DNA from: Desulfocurvus sp.
GTDB taxonomy: Bacteria > Desulfobacterota > Desulfovibrionia > Desulfovibrionales > Desulfovibrionaceae
Direction of reading: 5' to 3'
Assembly: GCF_023230885.1 (NCBI RefSeq)
Contig: NZ_JALNWM010000111.1
Coordinates: 1-10,937 of the forward strand
Length of the DNA: 10,937 nucleotides
The notes under the pieces: model-generated
Told to the model about the DNA's origin: nothing
The model's input: only the letters and a program-made list of their open reading frames with translations
Database searches by the model: none
Made by a program: the position numbers and the translations under genes
Shown: piece by piece, positions 5,631-10,937 of the stretch
Position numbering within the stretch: the stretch's first letter is position 1
Layout: every line of letters begins with the position of its first letter

Positions 5631-5981
5631 CTATTCCGCCTCGATGTTGTCCAGATACAGCTCCTTGCCCTGGAGCACCTCGTGGCCCAGGCCCTCGCCG
5701 CATTTGGGGCAGGGCATGAACAGGTCGCCCTCCTCGGGGGAGAACTCCGTGGCGCACTGCGAGCAGCGCAGCACGATGGGGATGTCCTGCATTTCCAGCT
5801 GGACGCCCTCCAGGGGCGTGCCCAGGGTGCAGGCCTCGAAGGCGAAGCTGAGCGCCTCGGGCACCAGGGCGGCCAGGCGGCCGTGGCACACGCGCACGGC
5901 GTGCAGCCTGGTCAGCCCGTGCTTCTCCATTTCTTCCTTGATGATGGCCACAAGGCTTTGGGCGATGGACATTTCATGCAT
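5631..5981 (-). CDS. hypA: Hydrogenase nickel metallochaperone HypA
   Basis: The 116-residue protein delivers nickel together with HypB. It starts MHEMSIAQSL; the N-terminal Met-His-Glu is the nickel site (His2), which fixes the start at 5981 although the frame is open to a GTG at 6230. The zinc-hook domain has two CxxC pairs, Cys73/Cys76 and Cys91/Cys94, with LRCSQCATEF and PCPKCGEGL around them. The length is typical of the family. No convincing Shine-Dalgarno sequence precedes the ATG (the upstream bases read CAGCCAAAGCC), so translation may be weak or need other elements. It is the first gene of the minus-strand block and is separated from the divergent liv operon by 578 bp. Some HypA proteins also serve urease, but no urease genes are visible. 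Confidence 0.96.
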   Translation of the reverse strand: MHEMSIAQSLVAIIKEEMEKHGLTRLHAVRVCHGRLAALVPEALSFAFEACTLGTPLEGVQLEMQDIPIVLRCSQCATEFSPEEGDLFMPCPKCGEGLGHEVLQGKELYLDNIEAE

Positions 5982-6559
5982 GGCTTTGGCTGTGTACTGG
6001 AAAAACGGCGCCCCGTCCAGACGGTGCGCCGCCCGCGGCGGGTCTTGACCCGGGGCCGCCCCGCCCGGCGCGCCGCCCGCGCCTTGCGCCCGCCGCCTCG
6101 GATGCGACACGCCGCGCCCCCGCGCGGGCCGGGCTGGCACCCGGCAAAAAAATCTGCCGCCGCGCGCAACCCCGCGCCCCCGCGCGAGGGGTGGGCGATG
6201 CATATCTGCTTCATCATTGTTCGCTCCCACGCCCCGCGCGGGCGTGGGGGGCGGGTTTTATTGCTTGCGCAGACGGTTTCCTGGCCTTGGGGCGGCGTGG
6301 CCGCGCCCTGCCGCGCATGCAGGGGGTTGGGGAGAAATATCGCAAAAGGGCTTGACTTGTTCCTGGTATTCGGGTTTCCTTTGGCCACACACCATCATGT
6401 TTGCCGTCTTCCTACTATAACGTTTTCCCTCCGGGGCCGGTCGCCGCTTGCGGCGCGAATCGGTCCGTTGGCGGAAAAACGGCGGCAAATGTCCTGACCC
6501 TCTCCCATTCTCCCGACTGAACCATATCCCCCGGGCCGAGCCGGGCAAGGAGACGTGCC
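5982..6559. other. Divergent intergenic region between hypA and the liv operon
   Basis: No convincing gene was found here. The half next to hypA (about 5990-6255) is extremely GC-rich and holds a 15-bp direct repeat, CCGCGCCCCCGCGCG, at 6112-6126 and 6172-6186, plus a hairpin at 6226-6248. The half next to the liv operon (about 6335-6425) is much richer in A and T and is where promoters are expected. Candidates are an isolated TTGACT at 6352-6357 and TATAAC at 6416-6421, which are too far apart to be partners. Weak GG-N10-GC matches are found at 6327-6345 (plus strand) and 6350-6363 (minus strand). No promoter can be assigned firmly. Confidence 0.6.
6226..6248. repeat. Nine-bp perfect inverted repeat (hairpin)
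   Basis: CCCACGCCC and its complement flank a five-base CGCGC loop, followed on the plus strand by GGGGCGGGTTTTATT. The T run is short and offset, and no plus-strand gene ends here, so terminator function is doubtful. On the minus strand it would lie in the hypA leader if transcription starts further upstream. Confidence 0.55.
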
Positions 6560-7213
6560 ATGTACGTCGGGCTCAAGATGCTCACGGATGTCGTGACCCT
6601 GACTCCCGCGACGCTGGTCAAGGACGCCGACAGGCTCATGGACGAGCACCGGCTGTGGATGCTCCTGGTCAAGGAGGGCGGCATGCTCGTCGGCTCCGTG
6701 AGCCGCGAGGACGTGCGCAAGGCGTTGCCCTCCAGCGCCACCACCCTGGCGCGCCACGAGCTGAACTATCTGCTGGCCAGGCTGACGGTGGACAAGATCA
6801 TGCAGCGCGAGGTGGCCTGCGTGCCTCCGGAAACGGAGATCGAGGAGGCCGCCGAGATCATGCACCGCAAGAACCTGCACGGCCTGGCCGTGGTGGACGG
6901 CACGGGCCGCCTGCTGGGCTACATCAACCGCAACGTGATGCTCGACGTGCTGGTGGAGGAGATGGGCCTGCGCCAGGGCGGGGCGCGCATCGTCATCGAT
7001 GTCGAGGACCGCACAGGGGTCATCCACGAGGTCTCGGGCATCATCAAGGATATGGGCGTGTCCATCATCGCCACGGGCACCTTCTTCCACGACGGGCGGC
7101 GCATCGTGGTCGTGCGCGTGCAGACCGGCGACCCCACGCCCATCGCCAAGCGGCTGGTGGAGGTCGGCTACACGCTGGTCGGGCCGGACCACTTCCGGGG
7201 GAGCTGGTCGTGA
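6560..7213 (+). CDS. CBS-pair and ACT domain protein (AcuB-like)
   Basis: The 217-residue cytoplasmic protein has two CBS motifs and a C-terminal ACT domain. CBS1 lies at about 8-56 (MLTDVVTLTPATLVKDADRL...LVGSVSREDVRKAL), CBS2 at about 76-134 (LTVDKIMQREVACVPPETEI...LLGYINRNVML) and ACT at about 142-208 (ARIVIDVEDRTGVIHEVSGI). CBS pairs usually bind adenine nucleotides and ACT domains bind amino acids or similar small ligands, so a sensor role is likely. The arrangement matches the AcuB family, whose exact role is unclear. AAGGAG lies seven bases before the ATG. The stop codon overlaps the GTG start of the ABC ATPase gene in GTGA (7210-7213), which indicates translational coupling. It may match transport or CoA activation to energy or ligand status (inference). 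Confidence 0.9.
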   Translation: MYVGLKMLTDVVTLTPATLVKDADRLMDEHRLWMLLVKEGGMLVGSVSREDVRKALPSSATTLARHELNYLLARLTVDKIMQREVACVPPETEIEEAAEIMHRKNLHGLAVVDGTGRLLGYINRNVMLDVLVEEMGLRQGGARIVIDVEDRTGVIHEVSGIIKDMGVSIIATGTFFHDGRRIVVVRVQTGDPTPIAKRLVEVGYTLVGPDHFRGSWS

Positions 7214-8037
7214 CCGGGACCTGCGCCCCCCCGGCGGAGGACCGCCTGGCCCAGGCCGCCGCGCTGCTCGAGGTGCGGGACGTGACCCTGACCTTCCGGG
7301 GCCTGGCCGCGCTGCTTGGCGTCGGCTTCACCGTGCCCGAGGGGGCCATCGTCTCGCTCATCGGCCCCAACGGCGCGGGCAAGACGAGCATGCTCAACTG
7401 CATCAGCGGGCGCTACCGTCCCGACCAGGGGTCCGTCACCCTGGGCGGGGTGCCCCTCCTGGGCATGAAGGCCCACCGCCGCGCGGCCCACGGCCTGTCG
7501 CGTACCTTTCAGAATATCGCCCTGTTCCGGGGCCTGTCGGTGCTGGACAATCTGCTGGTCGGGCGCCACGGGCGCCTGGGCTACGGGCTGCTGGCGGCCG
7601 TGGCCTACCTCGGCAAGGCCCGCCGCGCCGAGGACGCACACCGCCGCCGCGTGGAGGAGGTCATCGACTTCCTTGGCCTGTCGCCCTACCGCCACCAGGC
7701 CGCCGGGCGGCTGCCCTACGGCGTGCAGAAGCGCGTGGAGCTGGGCCGCGCCCTGGCCGCCGAGCCCCGGCTGATCCTGCTCGACGAGCCCATGGCGGGC
7801 ATGAACCTGGAGGAGACCGAGGAAATGGCCCGCTACATCCTGGACATCAACGAGGAGTGGGGGGCTACGGTGCTGCTGGTGGAGCACGACATGGGCGTGG
7901 TCATGGACCTTTCCGACCGGGTGGTGGTCCTGGATTTCGGCCAGGTGCTGGCCAGCGGCACACCCGCCGAGGTGTCCGCCAATCCCGACGTGGTGGCCGC
8001 CTATCTGGGCAGCGACGCCGCCTACGCCGGGCGCTAG
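7210..8037 (+). CDS. livG: ABC transporter ATP-binding protein, LivG type
   Basis: The 275-residue ATPase powers an importer of the branched-chain amino acid (HAAT) family at the inner face of the cytoplasmic membrane. Walker A is GPNGAGKTS at 52-60, the Q-loop is Gln101 in SRTFQNIALF (typical of LivG), the signature is LPYGV at 168-172, Walker B is LILLDE at 188-193 and the switch His is 226 in LLVEHDM. The C-terminal segment DFGQVLASGTPAEVSANPDVVAAYLG is the classic LivG ending. The GTG start overlaps the preceding stop codon; a G/A-rich Shine-Dalgarno sequence (GGGGGAG) lies just upstream. The signature departs from the usual LPYGQQ by Val172. The partner LivH and the start of LivM lie downstream, with a CoA ligase gene in between. 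The transported substrate cannot be read from the ATPase. Confidence 0.95.
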   Translation: MTGTCAPPAEDRLAQAAALLEVRDVTLTFRGLAALLGVGFTVPEGAIVSLIGPNGAGKTSMLNCISGRYRPDQGSVTLGGVPLLGMKAHRRAAHGLSRTFQNIALFRGLSVLDNLLVGRHGRLGYGLLAAVAYLGKARRAEDAHRRRVEEVIDFLGLSPYRHQAAGRLPYGVQKRVELGRALAAEPRLILLDEPMAGMNLEETEEMARYILDINEEWGATVLLVEHDMGVVMDLSDRVVVLDFGQVLASGTPAEVSANPDVVAAYLGSDAAYAGR

Positions 8038-8050
8038 ACAAGGAGCGCGT

Positions 8051-9937
8051 GTGAGCAAGCCCTACGAGACGACGCTGCCCCGCCTGCTGCTGGACCAGGC
8101 CGCCCGCCACGGCGCACGCACCGCCCTGCGCGAGAAGCAGTGGGGCGTGTGGCAGGCTTTTTCCTGGGCCGACTGCCTGGCCGCCACGGCCGAATTCGCC
8201 GCCGGGCTGCGCGCCCTGGGCCTGGGCCGCGGCGACATCGTCGTGCTCATCGGCGACAACCGGCCCGAGTGGCTGTGGGCCGAGCTGGCCATCCAGGGCC
8301 TGGGCGGCATGGCCCTCGGGCTCTACCAGGACGCCCCCGCCCAGGAGATTCACTATATCCTGGAACTTGCGCAGGCAAAGGTCGTGGTCGCAGAGGACCA
8401 GGAGCAGGTGGACAAGCTGCTCTCCCTGCGCTCCCGGCTGCCCGGGCTGCGCCACATCGTCTACCACGACCCCAAGGGCCTTGCGGGCTGCCGGGAACAG
8501 GGGCTGGCCAGTTTCGACTCCGTGCGCGAGGCGGGCCGCCCCCGGGCCGGTGAGTTCGCCGCCTGGGTGGCCGAGGTCCGCCCCGGGGACCCCTGCCTCA
8601 TCGCCACCACCTCGGGCACCACCGGGCGGCCCAAGCTGGCCATGCTTTCGCACCGCAACATGCTCTCCATGGCCTGGAACCTGGGCCAGGCCGACCCCAA
8701 GCGGCCCGGCGACGAGTTCGTGTCCTTCCTGCCCCTGGCCTGGATGGGCGAGCAGATGATGGCCGTGGCCTCGGCGCTGCTCTTCGGCTTCACGGTGAAC
8801 TTCCCCGAGGAGCCGGACACCGTGCAGCAGGACATCCGCGAGATCGGCCCGCACCTGATCTTCTCGCCGCCGCGCGTGTGGGAAAACCTGGCGGCCACGG
8901 TGCAGGTGCGCATCATGGAGACCACACCCTTCAAGCGCCTGCTGTACAACACGGTCTTTCCCTGGGCCCAGGCCCGCGCCGACGCCGTGTTCGCCGGGCG
9001 CAGGCCCGGGCCGTGGGCCGCGCTCAAGCACGGCCTGGCCCAGTGGCTGCTGCTGCGCGCCCTGCGCGACCGGCTGGGGTTTTCGCGGCTGCGCAGCGCC
9101 TCCACCGGCGGGGCGGCCCTGGGCCCGGATACCTTCCGCTTCTTCCACGCCCTGGGCGTGAACCTCAAGCAGATCTACGGCCAGACGGAGATAGCGGGCA
9201 TATCCTGCATCCACCGCGACGGCGCCGTGGACTTCGACTCCGTGGGCGAGCCCATCCCCGAGACGGAAATCCGCATCGCCCCGGACGGCGAGATCCTCTC
9301 GCGCAGCCCGGCGGTGTTCCTGGGCTACTACCGCAACGAGCAGGCCACCCGCGAGACCCTGGACGACGGCTGGTTGCGCTCGGGCGACGCGGGTTTTTTC
9401 AACGACAAGGGCCAGCTGGTGGTCATCGACCGCGTCAAGGACGTGATGCACCTGGCCGACGGCACGCGTTTCTCGCCGCAGTTCCTGGAGAACAAGCTCA
9501 AGTTCTCGCCCTATGTGCGCGAGGCCGTGGTCCTGGGCCAGGGGCGCGAGGCCGTGACGGCCATCGTGTGCATCGACGCCGGGATCGTGGGCCGCTGGGC
9601 CGAGTCGCGGATGATCACCTACACCACCTACCAGGACCTGGCGGCCAAGGACGAGGTGCTCGAACTGGTTCGCGGGGCCATCGCCGCCATCAACGCGACC
9701 CTGCCCCAGGCCGTGCGCATCGCGCGCTTCGCCCTGCTGTTCAAGGAGCTGGACGCCGACGACGGCGAGCTGACCCGCACGCGCAAGGTGCGCCGCTCCG
9801 TGGTGGCCGAGCGCTACGCCGCGCTGGTCGAGGCCCTGTACGCCGGCAGCGGCAGCGTGGCCCTGACCGCCTGCATCCGCTACCAGGACGGCAGCTCCCG
9901 CGAGATGTGCGGCACGCTGAAACTCATGGACGTATAG
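8051..9937 (+). CDS. AMP-dependent acyl-CoA synthetase (long-chain type)
   Basis: The 628-residue ANL-superfamily enzyme should activate a carboxylic acid with ATP and then form its CoA thioester. Visible motifs are TSGTTGRPK at 187-195 (phosphate loop), STGGAALGPD at 351-360, YGQTE at 376-380 (adenine-binding), WLRSGDAG at 441-448, DRVKDVMHLADGTRFSP at 460-476 (hinge) and GELTRTRKVRRS at 572-583. Lys579 is the probable catalytic Lys of the C-terminal lid. The last ~30 residues form an extension beyond the usual lid. Overall it resembles long-chain fatty acyl-CoA synthetases (FAA1/FadD15-like) more than acetyl-CoA synthetase. The GTG start has AAGGAG five bases upstream and lies 13 bp after livG; livH follows after 13 bp. 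Its position inside the transporter operon suggests it acts on the imported compound, perhaps a fatty, branched-chain or aromatic acid (inference). Confidence 0.93.
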   Translation: MSKPYETTLPRLLLDQAARHGARTALREKQWGVWQAFSWADCLAATAEFAAGLRALGLGRGDIVVLIGDNRPEWLWAELAIQGLGGMALGLYQDAPAQEIHYILELAQAKVVVAEDQEQVDKLLSLRSRLPGLRHIVYHDPKGLAGCREQGLASFDSVREAGRPRAGEFAAWVAEVRPGDPCLIATTSGTTGRPKLAMLSHRNMLSMAWNLGQADPKRPGDEFVSFLPLAWMGEQMMAVASALLFGFTVNFPEEPDTVQQDIREIGPHLIFSPPRVWENLAATVQVRIMETTPFKRLLYNTVFPWAQARADAVFAGRRPGPWAALKHGLAQWLLLRALRDRLGFSRLRSASTGGAALGPDTFRFFHALGVNLKQIYGQTEIAGISCIHRDGAVDFDSVGEPIPETEIRIAPDGEILSRSPAVFLGYYRNEQATRETLDDGWLRSGDAGFFNDKGQLVVIDRVKDVMHLADGTRFSPQFLENKLKFSPYVREAVVLGQGREAVTAIVCIDAGIVGRWAESRMITYTTYQDLAAKDEVLELVRGAIAAINATLPQAVRIARFALLFKELDADDGELTRTRKVRRSVVAERYAALVEALYAGSGSVALTACIRYQDGSSREMCGTLKLMDV

Positions 9938-9950
9938 CCCGGGAGGGATC

Positions 9951-10838
9951 ATGGAATACTACCTCCAGCTCGTCATCAACGGCCTTGTGGTCGGCAGCAT
10001 CTACTCCCTGGTGGCCCTGGGCTTTGTGATCATCTACAAGGCCACCAAGGTCGTGAACTTCGCCCAGGGCGAGCTGGTCATGGCCGGGGCCTATGTCTGC
10101 TTTTCGCTCACGGTGCAGTTCCAGGTGCCGTTCCTGGCGGCGTTCGTCATGACCCTGGCCTTTTCCGTGGTCCTGGGGCTGGCCGTGGAGCGCCTGGTGC
10201 TGCGTCCGCTCATCGGCGAGCCGGTCATCAGCGTGATCATGGTCACGGTGGGCCTGTCCAGCGTGCTCAAGGCGCTGGTGCAGCTCCTGTGGGGCACGCA
10301 GCTGCGGGCCTATCCGCAGGTTCTGCCGCAGGAGCCGGTGTTCATCGCCGGGCTGCCCGTGTCGCCGGTGTACATCGCGGCCTTCGCCCTGTCGGCGGTG
10401 CTGTTCCTCGTGTTCTCGGCCTTCTTCAAGTATTCGCGCCTGGGCGTGGCCATGCGCGCCACGGCGCTGGACCAGCAGGCCGCCCAGAGCATGGGCATCG
10501 GCATCAAGAACATCTTCGCCCTGTCGTGGTGCATCGCGGCGGTTGTCTCGTCCATCGGCGGGGTGATCCTGGGCAATATCAACGGCATCAACTCCCAGCT
10601 CGGGCACCTGGGGCTCAAGGTCTTCCCGGCGGTGATCCTGGGCGGGCTGGACAGCCTGCTGGGCGCGGCCCTGGGCGGGCTGATCATCGGCGTGCTGGAG
10701 AACGTGTGCGACGGCGCGGCCAAGGATCTGTTCGGCCTGGGCGGCGTGCGCGAGGTGGCGGCCTTCGTGGTCCTGGTGGTCATCTTGATGATCCGGCCCT
10801 ACGGGCTGTTCGGCACCAAGCAGATAGAGAGGGTCTAG
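9951..10838 (+). CDS. livH: Branched-chain amino acid-type ABC transporter permease LivH
   Basis: The 295-residue integral inner-membrane protein forms half of the translocation channel, with LivM. The N-terminal signature NGLVVGSIYSLVALGFVIIY followed by KATKVVNFAQGELVMAGAY (to residue 48) is diagnostic of LivH. About eight hydrophobic segments follow. The cytoplasmic coupling loop that meets the ATPase is RLGVAMRATALDQQAAQSMG at about 163-182. AVILGGLDSLLGAALGGLIIG at 227-247 and the ending LMIRPYGLFG are also conserved in the family. The length is normal. GGGAGGG at 9941-9947 precedes the ATG. The gene lies 13 bp after the CoA ligase gene, and livM starts two bases after its stop. Confidence 0.96.
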   Translation: MEYYLQLVINGLVVGSIYSLVALGFVIIYKATKVVNFAQGELVMAGAYVCFSLTVQFQVPFLAAFVMTLAFSVVLGLAVERLVLRPLIGEPVISVIMVTVGLSSVLKALVQLLWGTQLRAYPQVLPQEPVFIAGLPVSPVYIAAFALSAVLFLVFSAFFKYSRLGVAMRATALDQQAAQSMGIGIKNIFALSWCIAAVVSSIGGVILGNINGINSQLGHLGLKVFPAVILGGLDSLLGAALGGLIIGVLENVCDGAAKDLFGLGGVREVAAFVVLVVILMIRPYGLFGTKQIERV

Positions 10839-10840
10839 GC

Positions 10841-10937
10841 ATGTCCAACGGCAAGTGCGGCCTGTTCTTCACCAGCTACCGGGCCGAGGACCAGCTCCTG
10901 CCCAGCCGCTTCCAGAAGGGCGCCCTGGGCCTGTTCC
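10841..10937 (+). CDS. livM: Start of LivM-type permease (truncated by window end)
   Basis: Only the first 32 codons are present, beginning MSNGKCGLFFTSYRAEDQLL. The N-terminus, with a GKCG-x-F-x-TSY pattern followed by a basic and then hydrophobic stretch, is like that of LivM permeases in liv operons that carry CoA ligases. The ATG is two bases after the livH stop, with a GAGAGG sequence at 10826-10831 inside the end of livH, so it should be translationally coupled. The assignment rests mainly on context, because no complete membrane segment is visible. Confidence 0.8.
   Translation, partial: MSNGKCGLFFTSYRAEDQLLPSRFQKGALGLF

Noticed and set aside
6121..6165. TGGCAC at 6135-6140 as a plus-strand sigma-54 -24 element, and the A7/T7 tract beside it as a terminator
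   Set aside because: No GC dinucleotide follows the GG at the required ten-base distance, the minus-strand match has 11, and the tract is on the wrong side of the adjacent hairpin for termination.
5982..6230. N-terminal extension of HypA to a GTG at 6230
   Set aside because: HypA needs its N-terminal Met-His-Glu for nickel binding, and the upstream residues are Arg/Pro/Gly-rich with no similarity to the family.
5912..6388. A 158-codon minus-strand open frame overlapping the start of hypA, with GGAG near an internal ATG at about 6219
   Set aside because: It overlaps hypA out of frame, the product is Arg/Gly-rich without a domain, and the GC-rich composition explains the lack of stops.
6352..6421. 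TTGACT and TATAAC as a sigma-70 promoter pair for the liv operon
   Set aside because: They are 58 bp apart, far more than the usual 16-18 bp, and neither has a good partner at the right distance.
7901..9952. A 683-codon open frame on the minus strand, antisense to the CoA ligase gene
   Set aside because: The plus-strand gene has full ANL motifs. The antisense product is a low-complexity Gly/His/Ala/Val-rich sequence, as expected when a GC-rich gene is read backwards.

Overview
The window looks like chromosomal DNA from a very GC-rich, probably anaerobic, Desulfovibrio-type bacterium (Desulfovibrionota). This is an inference from gene content and protein style: short-form hypAB, a PAS/sigma-54 activator, a Cys-rich Mrp ATPase beside a NifX-like protein with a Gly/Met-rich tail, and a liv operon carrying an acyl-CoA synthetase. 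No rRNA, tRNA, IS element or CRISPR array was seen. GC bias leaves long open antisense frames across most genes; they were treated as shadows.

Layout. (1) 140-1384, plus strand: an S49 (SppA-type) serine peptidase predicted to be a lipoprotein, then a 68-residue protein of unknown function. A bidirectional terminator at 1434-1467 closes this unit and the convergent one. (2) 1491-5981, all minus strand, read from right to left: hypA and hypB (nickel insertion for [NiFe]-hydrogenase or other nickel enzymes), a PAS/AAA+/Fis-type sigma-54-dependent activator 13 bp after hypB, a ~200-bp gap with an AT-rich promoter-like island, the NifX-like protein with its long repetitive tail, a 280-bp gap with a strong hairpin and a possible operator, and the Mrp/NBP35 ATPase. 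(3) 5982-6559: a 578-bp divergent intergenic region, extremely GC-rich next to hypA and AT-richer next to the liv operon. (4) 6560-10937, plus strand: a tightly packed operon of a CBS-ACT sensor-like protein, LivG-type ATPase, long-chain-type acyl-CoA synthetase, LivH permease and the start of LivM, which runs off the window.

Working together. HypA and HypB would deliver nickel. The NifX-like protein and Mrp are both plausible metal-cluster carriers, and a sigma-54 activator with a four-Cys PAS domain lies between the two pairs, so the minus-strand block reads as a metal-cofactor module under possible redox or metal control (inference). It recalls the ORP (orange protein) clusters of Desulfovibrio, which also combine Mrp-like ATPases, a NifX/NifB-type protein and a sigma-54 regulator. 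The plus-strand operon looks like an ABC importer of the branched-chain amino acid family; the embedded CoA ligase suggests the cargo may be an organic acid activated to its CoA thioester on entry. I see no clearly new class of system. The most unusual elements are the repeat-expanded Gly/Met tail, the regulator's GAFTDA and Cys-cluster features, and the intergenic palindromes.
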